From Marinilabiliaceae bacterium (GTDB taxonomy: Bacteria; Bacteroidota; Bacteroidia; Bacteroidales; Marinilabiliaceae): 64,000 bases of DNA. A program made the translations under genes and the position numbers. The first letter of the stretch is position 1. The number at the start of each line of letters is the position of its first letter. The DNA lies in assembly GCA_016933045.1 (NCBI GenBank), contig JAFGBR010000065.1, positions 1 through 64,000 on the forward strand, read 5' to 3'. Positions 1-8,576 of the stretch are shown in pieces. Below the pieces are notes generated by a model. That model was not told the origin of the DNA. It made no database searches and was given only the letters and a program-made list of their open reading frames with translations.

Positions 1-129
1 CTAAGGAGTTATTGGACTTGAGTGCAAATTTTGGCAGACCACAAATACGTAATCAGCACCGAGCGGTATAAATTGGACACCCTGGAAGATTTACAAAAAG
101 AGTGGGGGAAACATCATCCTTTAAAATGA
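1..129 (+). pseudogene. unassigned protein fragment(s) at the window edge
   Basis: Two short open stretches lie here. Frame 3 is open from the window edge to a TAA at 69-71 and reads KELLDLSANFGRPQIRNQHR and onward. Frame 1 is open after a stop at 19-21 and ends at TGA 127-129 with a tail rich in charged residues (TLEDLQKEWGKHHPLK). Both look protein-like and they overlap, so this may be the end of one gene broken by a frameshift, or only the tail of a gene beginning upstream. I do not recognise the family. It sits just upstream of the antitoxin gene at 185. Confidence 0.2.
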
Positions 130-184
130 AAAACAAATGAGGGAATTTATCGTTAACTTTGTAAAGGACAAAAGCTTTACAATT

Positions 185-433
185 ATGAATGCAGCAGAAA
201 TAAAACTGGACTTGTTCCGCAGGTTGGACAACTTGGACAATCAAAGACTGGAAAAGGTTTATACTAAAATTATTAACCTAATAAATACTGACAATCTTAG
301 AAAGGATGTGTTATCGACGGAAATCAAAGCTGCTTTAGATGAGGCATTAGAAGACAGTAAGAAAGGAAGGGTATATGCTCATGAAGAAGTTATGCAAAAG
401 ACAAAAGAAAAATACCCAAACCTTTTTAAATGA
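185..433 (+). CDS. antitoxin of a ParE/RelE-type toxin-antitoxin pair
   Basis: Small acidic/basic protein of about 82 residues, starting MNAAEIKLDLFRRLDNLD and ending EEVMQKTKEKYPNLFK. An upstream in-frame ATG at 137 exists, but the MNAAE start gives the usual length and N-terminus of this Bacteroidota antitoxin type, so 185 is preferred. The C-terminal half (KAALDEALEDSKKGRVYAHE) is typical of antitoxins that wrap around RelE/ParE toxins. The stop codon overlaps the next ATG (ATGA at 430-433), the classic translational coupling of toxin-antitoxin pairs. Its partner at 430 is broken, so this is probably an orphan antitoxin. The family assignment is by recognition of pattern, not by search. 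Confidence 0.6.
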   Translation: MNAAEIKLDLFRRLDNLDNQRLEKVYTKIINLINTDNLRKDVLSTEIKAALDEALEDSKKGRVYAHEEVMQKTKEKYPNLFK

Positions 434-723
434 AAACAATTAAATGGACTGATTCAGCTTTAAACAGCTACCATGAGAATATTGATTACCTACTACGAGA
501 ATGGACAGTGAAAGAAGCATTAAATTTTATCGATGATGTTGAAGGAGTCTTGTTTAATTTGAAAAAGGGGACTGTAGAATTTAAAGAAAGCAACTAAAAA
601 GGCATCCGGGAATGTGTTGTTTGTAAACAAATCACCTTGTTTTACAGGCATATTGACAATAACAAGATAGAACTTCTTCGTTTTTGGGGTAACTATAATG
701 ATAATAATAAGTTAAGATTTTAA
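430..723 (+). pseudogene. ParE/RelE-type toxin with internal stop codon
   Basis: Starting at the ATG that overlaps the antitoxin stop, the frame reads MKTIKWTDSALNSYHENIDY, then meets TAA at 595-597 (codon 56). Read through, it continues in the same frame as KGIRECVVCKQITLFYRHID and IELLRFWGNYNDNNKLRF to TAA 721-723. Full length would be 97 residues, normal for the family. The C-terminal KQ-[IV]-x-L-[FY]-Y and LL-x-FW motifs of Bacteroidota ParE/RelE toxins are all behind the stop, so the translated 55-residue fragment should be non-toxic. A single base change would explain the defect. A sequencing error cannot be excluded from the sequence alone. Confidence 0.65.
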
Positions 724-740
724 TCTCCCCCCCCCTCACT

Positions 741-763
741 GCCGCCAGTTTGCAACTGGTGGC
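741..763. repeat. REP-like imperfect palindrome
   Basis: A 23-base hairpin with arms gccgccagtt and aactggtggc around a 3-base loop; the only non-Watson-Crick pair is G-T. It is GC-rich in AT-rich surroundings and follows a run of nine C. It resembles the short extragenic palindromes associated with REP-associated tyrosine transposases, but I see no second copy in this window. The 72-residue open frame that begins inside it (750-968) has no protein-like features and is not called. Confidence 0.35.
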
Positions 764-991
764 TACGCAACAACAAGTAAAAAGGCTCATAACTGAATTG
801 CCCAAAAAAGTTTGGCAGTCAATAGTATATGTTTTATTATCTTGGTTATCGATAATAAAGAATTACATGAGTAGAAACTACAAGTACTATAATCCTGAAG
901 GTATTTATTTTAACAGTTTTGCCACAGTATATTGGATTGATGTATTTATTACGTTAACATCATATTAACTTTTAATTTATGAACAATTTTA

Positions 992-999
992 TACTTTTG
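992..999 (+). promoter_or_regulatory. possible -7 element (TACTTTTG)
   Basis: Matches the Bacteroidota -7 consensus TAnnTTTG, 14 bases upstream of the ATG at 1014. No clear TTG -33 element lies at the expected distance, and the implied leader would be very short. It is a weak candidate promoter for the metal-related genes that follow. Confidence 0.25.
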
Positions 1000-1013
1000 T
1001 TTGTGTTATTGTT

Positions 1014-1493
1014 ATGAGTAATTTAGGAAAACATACAGCGTTACGTTTATATTATGGATTGTTAGCTCTGCTGATATTTATCAGTACGAGTGGTTTTACT
1101 ATTTATACACATACCTGTTTAACTTCTCACACAAGCTTAGTTTCGTTTTTTGTTCCTGTAACTCATTGTGAACATGAAGATGATATTTGTCATTCGCAAT
1201 TGAGTTATGGTGAGGTTAGTGAAAGTAGTTGTTGCAGCGTTAATAACTTTAGTAATGATACAAAGTGCTGTTTCGATTATCGGGAGTATAAAAAGCTTGA
1301 TACGGTAACGTTGCTTTCCAATGCAGTGATTCAAATAGTTCCGGTTAATTGTATTGTGTTAAACTTGCTTTTTTCATCAATGCCTTTGTTGTGTGATGTT
1401 AATTCCAATCTCATTTATTGTTTTAATGAGAATCCTCCTCTCATTTTTTCTACTGATGTTTATCTTGCTAAAATTCAGGTGTATTTAATTTGA
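1014..1493 (+). CDS. small Cys/His-rich secreted protein of a metal module
   Basis: 159 residues. The N-terminal third is a hydrophobic signal or anchor segment (LYYGLLALLIFISTSGFT). It is followed by a cysteine- and histidine-rich stretch with HTC, HCEHEDDICH, SCC and KCC motifs between about residues 33 and 90. The C-terminus is hydrophobic with no recognisable domain. In Bacteroidota, small proteins with this layout commonly precede a TonB receptor and HMA-domain genes, as here (TonB receptor at 1616, HMA protein at 3853, same strand). Metal binding in the periplasm or at the membrane is inferred from the Cys/His clusters and context only. The role is not established. A 122-base gap separates it from the receptor gene. 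Confidence 0.55.
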   Translation: MSNLGKHTALRLYYGLLALLIFISTSGFTIYTHTCLTSHTSLVSFFVPVTHCEHEDDICHSQLSYGEVSESSCCSVNNFSNDTKCCFDYREYKKLDTVTLLSNAVIQIVPVNCIVLNLLFSSMPLLCDVNSNLIYCFNENPPLIFSTDVYLAKIQVYLI

Positions 1494-1615
1494 TTTCTTC
1501 TTTTTTGCTGTTTGATGTGTTTAAACAGTTTTGTTAGTTGTATTACTACTGTTAAAGTGCAACGCAGGAGATTATAATACTTCTGTAATATCTGTACCAT
1601 TAAAAAATAGAAGAG

Positions 1616-3829
1616 ATGATAAAAATAAAATTATATATAGTATTACTTGCTATTTTATTGAGCAGTTTTACTTATGCCGGAAGTAGTTTGAAGGGATGGG
1701 TTTACGATGAAGAAAACAGATCTGTTCCATTGGTTGGAGTTAACATATTTTGGTTGGGTACAACAGATGGAACCATTAGTAATGCTGATGGATCATTTGA
1801 AATATCGAAAAACAATGCCAGTTCTGTTTTGGTTTTTAGTTATGTTGGTTATAATAACGATTCTGTTTTAATAGATACCGAAAGTGAGTTATTGGTTTAT
1901 CTTAATCAGGGAGCAAGGTTAGATGAAGTTATGGTTACTCAAAGAACATCGTCGACAGCAATATCGAAAATAAATCCTATATTAACTCAAAAGATTAGTA
2001 GTAAAGAGTTAGCAAAATTTGCATGTTGTAATTTATCGGAGAGTTTTGAAACAAATGCTTCGGTCGATGTTTCTTATGCCGATGCCGTATCAGGTATTAA
2101 GCAAATAAAAATGCTGGGATTGTCGGGACGCTATTCGCAGCTTATGCTTGAGAATATTCCTTATATAAGAGGAAGTGAAACTGCTTTTGGACTAGATTAT
2201 ATTCCAGGTACATGGATGGAAAGCATACAGGTGTCGAAAGGTACAGCAGCTGTGAAGAATGGATTTGAGAGCATAACAGGACAGATAAACGTTAGCTTTC
2301 AAAATCCTGATAATAACGAAAAAGCTCATTTTTATTTTTATGGTAATGAGGATGGTAAACTGGAATCGAATGGTGGCATTAGCTTTAGGGTAAATGATAA
2401 CTGGAATAGTAATATACTTGTACATTTAGCTTCTAATGTTCGTAAGCTTGATATGAACCACGATGGATTTTTAGATAAGCCATTGACTAATACTGCTACT
2501 TTTATGAGCAGATGGAATTATACCGGCGAAAAAACTGAAGCTAAGTTGGGAATATCGTATCTTAATGAGAAGCGAAACGGAGGTCAATATAATTATGATC
2601 ACGGTAATAATCAGTCATTGCAACCTTTTTATGGAATTGGAATTGATGTAAACCGGCTTAATGCTTTTTCGAAAGTGGGTTTTTTGTTTAATCGTCCAAA
2701 TACTAGTTTAGGATGGATTAGCTCGGTCAACCTATTCAAACGCGAATCGTTTTATGGGTTTAACCGTTTGAATGTCCATCAGCTTAATACATATTCAAAT
2801 TTAATGTACCAGTCGTTTTTGTTTCATACTCAACATAATTATACTGTTGGAATAAGTTTGCAGTATGATATTAATGATGAGTGGTTTGCGCAAAATGACA
2901 ATTCTCTTTCGAATGTTGGGTTTGTTGAGTGGGTGCCTGGAATTTTTGTTGAGTATAATTATATACCTACTGATAGGTTTTCGTTATTACTTGGTTTACG
3001 AAATGATTACAGTAGTTTGCATGGAAATTTTGTAACGCCTCGTGCGCATGCTAAATACAATATTGCAAATGGTATAACTATGCGTGTATCGGCCGGTAAA
3101 GGATATCGTACGCCTTCTGCTATAAGTGAAAATACTCAGTATCTGGCCACTTCAAAACAATTTATTATAAGTGATAATGGTACGCAGGAGGAGGCTTGGA
3201 ATTATGGTGTTAGTATAAATGGTGAAATACCAATTGGAAAAAGAGATGCCAGCATTACTGTTGAGTATTTCAGAACCGATTTTATAAACCAATTAATTGT
3301 TGATTTAGATCGATCAACTCAATATGTTTATTTCTATAATTTGGAAGGTAAATCGTATGCCAATAGTTTACAGGTAGAGATGCTTTATGAGTTATTTAAT
3401 AGGTTTGAATTAACAGGGGGTATGCGGTGGAACCGGGTTATGTCGACCATTAATAGTGAATTACAAGAAGTGCCGTTTCAAAGTAATTATAAGGGAATGT
3501 TATCGGGTCAGTATAGAACAAACTTCGATAAGTGGGTGTTCGATGCAACTATTCAGTTTCATGGTTCGCAAAGGTTACCCTACGCAAATAATCAACCTAA
3601 CAGGCGTTCCGATGAATATATTAATATAATAGCCCAAGTGACTAAAAACTATAGGTATTGGAGCTTTTATGCCGGTGCTGAGAACCTGACAAATTTTACC
3701 CAGCAAAATGCTATTATAAACCCCGATAGTCCATTTGGAAGTAGTTTCGATGCCAGTCAGATTTGGGGCCCTCTTTATGGTCGTATGTTGTATGTTGGAA
3801 TAAAATATAAACTGGATAAAAGATTTTGA
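1616..3829 (+). CDS. TonB-dependent receptor, probably metal-related
   Basis: 737 residues with a signal peptide (cleavage near SSFTYAG). It then has a carboxypeptidase-D-like regulatory domain (about 24-100), a plug domain (about 120-235, with LSGRYSQLMLENIPY and VSKGTAAVKNGFESITGQIN) and a beta-barrel to the C-terminal aromatic (YKLDKRF). The plug contains the unusual FACCNLSESFETNASVD segment, a cysteine pair I associate with receptors encoded next to HMA-domain proteins. There is no SusD partner. It lies 23 bases before the double-HMA gene and follows the Cys/His-rich gene, so transport or scavenging of a metal ion or metal complex across the outer membrane is inferred. Copper is plausible, but the substrate cannot be read from sequence. 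Confidence 0.8.
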   Translation: MIKIKLYIVLLAILLSSFTYAGSSLKGWVYDEENRSVPLVGVNIFWLGTTDGTISNADGSFEISKNNASSVLVFSYVGYNNDSVLIDTESELLVYLNQGARLDEVMVTQRTSSTAISKINPILTQKISSKELAKFACCNLSESFETNASVDVSYADAVSGIKQIKMLGLSGRYSQLMLENIPYIRGSETAFGLDYIPGTWMESIQVSKGTAAVKNGFESITGQINVSFQNPDNNEKAHFYFYGNEDGKLESNGGISFRVNDNWNSNILVHLASNVRKLDMNHDGFLDKPLTNTATFMSRWNYTGEKTEAKLGISYLNEKRNGGQYNYDHGNNQSLQPFYGIGIDVNRLNAFSKVGFLFNRPNTSLGWISSVNLFKRESFYGFNRLNVHQLNTYSNLMYQSFLFHTQHNYTVGISLQYDINDEWFAQNDNSLSNVGFVEWVPGIFVEYNYIPTDRFSLLLGLRNDYSSLHGNFVTPRAHAKYNIANGITMRVSAGKGYRTPSAISENTQYLATSKQFIISDNGTQEEAWNYGVSINGEIPIGKRDASITVEYFRTDFINQLIVDLDRSTQYVYFYNLEGKSYANSLQVEMLYELFNRFELTGGMRWNRVMSTINSELQEVPFQSNYKGMLSGQYRTNFDKWVFDATIQFHGSQRLPYANNQPNRRSDEYINIIAQVTKNYRYWSFYAGAENLTNFTQQNAIINPDSPFGSSFDASQIWGPLYGRMLYVGIKYKLDKRF

Positions 3830-3852
3830 GTGAAATTTAAATATTTAAAACA

Positions 3853-4392
3853 ATGGAAAAAAAAGTAAGATTATTTGTAATAGTAACAGCTTTGTTAATG
3901 AGTGTTGTAAGCATGGCTCAGAATAAAAAAGCTGTTTATCAGTGTAGTATCGATTGTGTAAGTTGTAAAGAAAAGATAATGAAGAATATTCCTTACGAAA
4001 AAGGTGTTAAAGCTGTTGATGTTGATATTGATAGTAAGATGGTTACCATTGAATATAAAACCGATAAAAATACGGTTGTTAATTTGCAGAAAGCACTTGT
4101 TAAACTGGGTTATCAAACACATTTTTTAGGTACTCCAATTGTAATTGGGGTTAGAGGGAATTGTGACATGTGTAAAAATAACATCGAAAATGTTGCAAAA
4201 TCAGTTCAAGGTGTAACGTTCGCTTTGTGGAATGTTGATAAAAAAGAGTTAACTGTTTTATTAAACTCCGAGTCTATTGATGTGAATTTAATACATAATG
4301 CAATAGCTAAGGTTGGTTATGATACCGATAAGGTTAAAGCCGATGACGCTGTTTATGCCAAATTACCTGAGTGTTGTAAATACGACCGTTGA
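3853..4392 (+). CDS. periplasmic protein with two heavy-metal-associated (HMA) domains
   Basis: 179 residues with a signal peptide (LLMSVVSMAQ, cleavage near residue 23). The first HMA domain (about 27-90) carries CSIDCVSC, with the metal-binding CxxC at Cys35/Cys38. The second (about 96-158) has CDMC at Cys104/Cys107. The C-terminus ends LPECCKYDR, adding a vicinal cysteine pair. HMA domains bind Cu(I), Zn(II) or Cd(II) through CxxC and usually pass it to a P-type ATPase or another chaperone. Here there is no membrane segment after the signal peptide, so it should act as a free periplasmic metal carrier. Its place directly behind the TonB receptor suggests it receives metal from, or hands metal to, the outer-membrane side. 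Confidence 0.8.
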   Translation: MEKKVRLFVIVTALLMSVVSMAQNKKAVYQCSIDCVSCKEKIMKNIPYEKGVKAVDVDIDSKMVTIEYKTDKNTVVNLQKALVKLGYQTHFLGTPIVIGVRGNCDMCKNNIENVAKSVQGVTFALWNVDKKELTVLLNSESIDVNLIHNAIAKVGYDTDKVKADDAVYAKLPECCKYDR

Positions 4393-4430
4393 TTTTGTAT
4401 TTGAAGTGACTTAATTTTTTATGGTTATGG

Positions 4431-4458
4431 GGGTGTATCGATATAGTCCGATATACCC
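4431..4458 (+). terminator. hairpin terminator after the HMA gene
   Basis: Arms gggtgtatcg (4431-4440) and cgatataccc (4449-4458) pair over 10 positions with one G-T, around an 8-base loop, and are followed by tcgtttatttta. The U tract is weak, but the position 39 bases after the HMA stop fits the end of the metal module. Confidence 0.5.
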
Positions 4459-4608
4459 TCGTTTATTTTATACAGGTATCTGACCTGTTTTAATTTAATA
4501 ATTTCACAAGAAGATAAATATTTTTGAACTTCATAAACCAGTTGGATTATTGATAAATATTCAACCTATTAAGATAATTTGTCCACTAAAACAGATGTAT
4601 GTAAACGT

Positions 4609-4616
4609 TATTTTTG
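4609..4616 (+). promoter_or_regulatory. possible -7 element of the pectate lyase gene
   Basis: TATTTTTG matches TAnnTTTG and lies 45 bases before the ATG at 4662. No TTG is found at the usual 17-23 base distance upstream, so the promoter may need an activator or the call may be chance in AT-rich DNA. Confidence 0.3.
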
Positions 4617-4661
4617 TAGAATAATAAAATATATAAAATCGAAAATTTAATAATAATAACT

Positions 4662-6908
4662 ATGATTGTACGTAAATTACTCACCTTAATAATTATTGCT
4701 TTTATTGCCGAGAATTTATTTGCTTTAACTATAAATGAATCGGGAGGATGGCTCGAATCGGCATTTGTTAAATGGGCTCCAATAGATAGTGCAAAAAGTT
4801 ATAATGTATATTATACCGGCGAAGGGATAATAAATAAAAAGATAGATAATCAACTAATAAGAAACTATGGTTCATATTATCGTGCTGATATTTTAGGATT
4901 AAAAGCTGGTTCGTACACCATAAAAGTAACTCCGGTTTATGCAAATGGCGAAGGAACCGGAAGTGAAACAAATTCAGTTACTGTATATGCACATGATAGA
5001 ACCGGATTTGCATTTTCCAATGGCCGTGTTCCGGGAGCTTATAAAGCAGATGGAACTCCTAAAGATGATGCTGTTATTTTATATATAACTGAAAATACAA
5101 AAAATAAAGTTTCTTTATCAGTTAATCAAGCCAATTTAAATCCATGTGTTGGATTACAAACTATTTTGGATGGTTTTAAAAAAGGTAAAGATAATCGTGC
5201 TTTAATTATTCGTCTTATTGGACAGGTTACTGACTTTGCTTACGATTTGGGTGGTGATATTGTTATTGAAAACGATAATAACACATCAAGTTATATTACT
5301 TTCGAAGGAGTTGGCGATGATGCTGTTGCCGATGGTTGGGGTATAAGGGTGAAAAATGCTACCAATATTGAGATTCGTAACATTGGAACCATGAATTGCA
5401 ACAGTAAAGAAGGAGATAATATTGGCTTACAACAAAGTAATAGTTATATATGGGTTCATCATTGCGATTTTTTTTATGGTGATGCTGGAGGCGACGCCGA
5501 CCAGGCTAAAGGCGATGGTGCATTAGATAGTAAAACATCGGGTTACGTTACAATTTCGTATAATCACTTTTGGGATTCGGGAAAAAGTAATCTGTTGGGT
5601 AATGGAACCGAAGATCCTGAGTATTTGACTTATCACCATAACTGGTACGATCATTCAGATAGTAGGCATCCGAGGGTTCGAAGTCATAGTGTACATGTTT
5701 ATAACAACTACTACGATGGTAACTCTAAGTATGGAGTTGGTTCAACTAATGCCTCATCGGTATTTGTCGAAGGTAATTATTTTCGTAATTGCAAATATCC
5801 AATGTTAACGTCAATGCAGGGAACTGATATTTTTTATGGAAGTCCCACTTTTTCGAGTGAGGACGGAGGTACCATTAAGGCCTATAATAACTATTTGACA
5901 GGTTATAATCGTTTTGTTGCCTATGGCGATACATTGTATCCAAATCCAAAAGTTGAGTTCGATGCAGTTGTTGTTGATAACAGAAATGATTTGATAGGTG
6001 ATTCAATAACGTCAAAAAAAGGAACTAAAACTTACAACAATTTCGACACAAATACATCGGTAATGTATAATTATACCCCTGACAGCCCCGATGATGCAAG
6101 AATAAAAGTGATGGAATTTGCCGGGCGAATAAATGGAGGTGACTTTAAGTGGATATTTGATAATTCGGTTGATGATGAATCATACCTCGTAAATACTGAG
6201 TTAAAAGCAGCATTAACATCGTATAAAACAAGTTTGGTTTCTATTCAGGGCGATAGTATTGCAACTGGAGGTGAAACTGATACAACGACTACCGGAGGTG
6301 GAACGGGTGGCGATCCAACTGCCGGTGACTATGTGCATAATTTTACCGAATCTGGTTTGTCAAGTTCTTTCTATTCAATTACCGGAAGTTTGTCAGATTC
6401 GAAAGGTATTGTTGAATACTCTGAACTAACATTAGATATTTGTTTAAAAATGGAATCATCAACCATTGTATCTTTTTCTACTAATGAAGATGCAATTTAT
6501 ACTTTGGTTTTCAATACTGGTTTTAGTGGTAATATAAAGCTTAACGATACATTATATAGTGTATCTAACGGTATTTTATCTATTCCTATTGTGGCAGGTT
6601 CATATGAGTTAAAGAAAGACGATGTAGCTAACCTTTATTATATGAGTATTGATTATTTAACTAATGGATTTAATGTAAATGAAATGTCTGCACCTGTTGT
6701 TTATCCAAACCCGGTTATTAATAACTTAAATATTTTATCGGGTTCTGATATTGTTAAAGTTGATATTTACACTATTTCAGGTTCGTTAATAAAAAGCTTA
6801 AGTGGTAATTTAAAAACTCTTGACATGAGCAATTTAAGTAAAGGAAGCTATTTATTTGTTTTACATACTATCAATGGCATTTCAAAACAAATAGTTATTA
6901 AAGAATAA
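4662..6908 (+). CDS. secreted pectate lyase, polysaccharide lyase family 1, with T9SS sorting domain
   Basis: 748 residues. After a signal peptide (to about residue 22) comes a fibronectin-III-like domain (about 25-110) and a right-handed beta-helix lyase domain of family PL1 (about 115-450). Family hallmarks are SYIWVHHCDFF (about 261-271), the acidic calcium-site region ADQAKGDGALD (about 279-289) and YHHNWYDHSDSRHPRVR (324-340), which holds the catalytic arginine. PL1 enzymes cleave polygalacturonate by beta-elimination. A Gly/Thr-rich linker (GGETDTTTTGGGTGG) leads to a further beta-rich region, then a C-terminal T9SS type A sorting domain beginning VVYPNPVINNLNIL and ending KQIVIKE. The enzyme is therefore predicted to be exported and attached to the cell surface. 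It converges on uxaB, whose product acts further down the galacturonate route. Confidence 0.9.
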   Translation: MIVRKLLTLIIIAFIAENLFALTINESGGWLESAFVKWAPIDSAKSYNVYYTGEGIINKKIDNQLIRNYGSYYRADILGLKAGSYTIKVTPVYANGEGTGSETNSVTVYAHDRTGFAFSNGRVPGAYKADGTPKDDAVILYITENTKNKVSLSVNQANLNPCVGLQTILDGFKKGKDNRALIIRLIGQVTDFAYDLGGDIVIENDNNTSSYITFEGVGDDAVADGWGIRVKNATNIEIRNIGTMNCNSKEGDNIGLQQSNSYIWVHHCDFFYGDAGGDADQAKGDGALDSKTSGYVTISYNHFWDSGKSNLLGNGTEDPEYLTYHHNWYDHSDSRHPRVRSHSVHVYNNYYDGNSKYGVGSTNASSVFVEGNYFRNCKYPMLTSMQGTDIFYGSPTFSSEDGGTIKAYNNYLTGYNRFVAYGDTLYPNPKVEFDAVVVDNRNDLIGDSITSKKGTKTYNNFDTNTSVMYNYTPDSPDDARIKVMEFAGRINGGDFKWIFDNSVDDESYLVNTELKAALTSYKTSLVSIQGDSIATGGETDTTTTGGGTGGDPTAGDYVHNFTESGLSSSFYSITGSLSDSKGIVEYSELTLDICLKMESSTIVSFSTNEDAIYTLVFNTGFSGNIKLNDTLYSVSNGILSIPIVAGSYELKKDDVANLYYMSIDYLTNGFNVNEMSAPVVYPNPVINNLNILSGSDIVKVDIYTISGSLIKSLSGNLKTLDMSNLSKGSYLFVLHTINGISKQIVIKE

Positions 6909-6930
6909 TTTGTTTGAATAATTGATTATA

Positions 6931-6962
6931 AAAAAGGGTGATCAAAATGGTCACCCTTTTTT
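6931..6962. terminator. bidirectional terminator between pectate lyase and uxaB
   Basis: A stem aaaaagggtgatc / ggtcacccttttt with an aaat loop. The A run on one side and T run on the other serve both converging genes. Confidence 0.85.
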
Positions 6963-6976
6963 ATTTAATAATATTT

Positions 6977-8479
6977 TTAATTCATTCCCATCTTATCAAT
7001 GGTAAAGTTCATTAATGGGTTATCGGCTTTTAAAACAGTTTTAACTGCTTTTTTCATGCCAACCTGTTCAATTAAAAACAGATAGTGACTTACTGTGATG
7101 GTAAGATCTGGTATGTCATTTAAATTTTGTTTCCAGACTTTATCAAGCGATAATACATCTTTAACTAACCGATGGATTGATACTGGTCGTCCATCGCATT
7201 TTGCCCAGGCCTCTTTGTAAAAATCGAGTATCCACTCATCGTCCTGTACTTTGTAACTCTCGCCTTGTGTTTCTCCTTTAAAATAAGCAATCATTGCAGC
7301 CAATGAGAATGCCAGTTTTTGAGGTAACATACCGTGTGCTTTTTGAAAATTAATTAGCGAAGGTAAATTACGGGTTTCCCATTTCGACATGGCATTAAGT
7401 GCAATACTTTGCCATTGGTGACGAATAAAAGGATTTGCAAAGCGTTCTAATATTTTGTTGGCAAACTTTTTTAGTTCTTTTTCATTACCTGGTAGAACAG
7501 GAAGTACTTCGTCGTAAACCAACTCTTTCATAAAGCTACCCATATCTAAACTTTCGTAAGCTTCACGAACAGTTTCAATCCCACTTAAAAACGAAACAGC
7601 ATAACTGCCGGTGTGACAGCCGTTAAGTACTTGTACTTTTTGTTCGCGAAAACGTGTCATATCTTTTACAAACTGAACTTCAAGGCCGGCTTCCTGGGCA
7701 GGGAATTCATTTTTAACCCATTCGGGAGCTTCAATTACCCATAAATGAAAATATTCACCTACTACAACAAGGTTATCTTCATATCCCAATTCTTCCTGTA
7801 TCTGTTTAATATCATCCTTTGGAAATCCGGGAACAATACGATCGACCAGTGTGCTGCAAAAACAACAAGCTTCGTTAACCCATTCAATAAATTCTTTCCC
7901 CAATTCCCATCTTTCGGCGTGTTGAAGTACGTATTTTTTTAGCACATCACCGTTTCTGTCAATTAATTCACAGGCAAAAAATATTAAACCTTTTGATATA
8001 TCGCCATCAAATGCCTTATAACGGGTATAAAGCATTGCAGTAATCTTACCCGGAAAGGAATTTTGAGGCTGCATATCTAACGTATCAGTCTCGTCCCAGC
8101 TAATGCCTGCTTCTGTTGTGTTCGAAATAACAAAACGCAAATCGGGGTTAACAACCGATTCGGTATACTTATCGAAATCCGAATATGGATTAATGCAATT
8201 ATTGATACACTCTACACGTGTAAATTCGGTAATTGGCTTACTATCTTTGATGCCTTTCAGATATACATGATACAAACCATCCTGTGCCTTAAGCATATCA
8301 ATCATGCCGTTTGCTAATGGCTGTATAACATCAACTCCGGCATTAAACCCGGTATTTGTATTCATTTTCTGTACAATCCAATCGGCAAAAGCTCGCAAAA
8401 AATTTCCTTCACCAAACTGCATTATTTTAGTTGGGTGTTTAGTAGCATTTGTTACTGTTGATCTGTTTAATTTTTTCAT
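6977..8479 (-). CDS. uxaB: tagaturonate reductase (altronate oxidoreductase)
   Basis: About 500 residues from the chosen start MKKLNRSTVTNATKHPTKIM. A longer frame begins at 8530 but adds 17 residues with no family counterpart. The protein belongs to the mannitol dehydrogenase superfamily: an N-terminal NAD-binding part with the signature MQFGEGNFLRAFADW, and a C-terminal dehydrogenase part with the conserved lysine region VQVLNGCHTGSYAVSFLSG. The enzyme interconverts D-tagaturonate and D-altronate (EC 1.1.1.58), the second step after uronate isomerase in galacturonate breakdown. It lies opposite the secreted pectate lyase, which fits a pectin-use locus. The isomerase, altronate dehydratase and KDG kinase genes are not in this window. 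It may be co-transcribed with the TonB receptor upstream (97-base gap). Confidence 0.88.
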   Translation of the reverse strand: MKKLNRSTVTNATKHPTKIMQFGEGNFLRAFADWIVQKMNTNTGFNAGVDVIQPLANGMIDMLKAQDGLYHVYLKGIKDSKPITEFTRVECINNCINPYSDFDKYTESVVNPDLRFVISNTTEAGISWDETDTLDMQPQNSFPGKITAMLYTRYKAFDGDISKGLIFFACELIDRNGDVLKKYVLQHAERWELGKEFIEWVNEACCFCSTLVDRIVPGFPKDDIKQIQEELGYEDNLVVVGEYFHLWVIEAPEWVKNEFPAQEAGLEVQFVKDMTRFREQKVQVLNGCHTGSYAVSFLSGIETVREAYESLDMGSFMKELVYDEVLPVLPGNEKELKKFANKILERFANPFIRHQWQSIALNAMSKWETRNLPSLINFQKAHGMLPQKLAFSLAAMIAYFKGETQGESYKVQDDEWILDFYKEAWAKCDGRPVSIHRLVKDVLSLDKVWKQNLNDIPDLTITVSHYLFLIEQVGMKKAVKTVLKADNPLMNFTIDKMGMN

Positions 8480-8576
8480 TTTTATTATGGTATTATAAAA
8501 ACACTCATTTTCAACGGCTAAATTAAACATTAAGGTTTTGTAAATTTTATATTTAATATTTTTTAAATTATTGCGA

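Noticed and set aside
750-968. 72-codon open frame after the REP-like palindrome
   Set aside because: It starts with TTG inside a hairpin, has no ribosome-binding site or family features, and the composition is ordinary for AT-rich spacer DNA.
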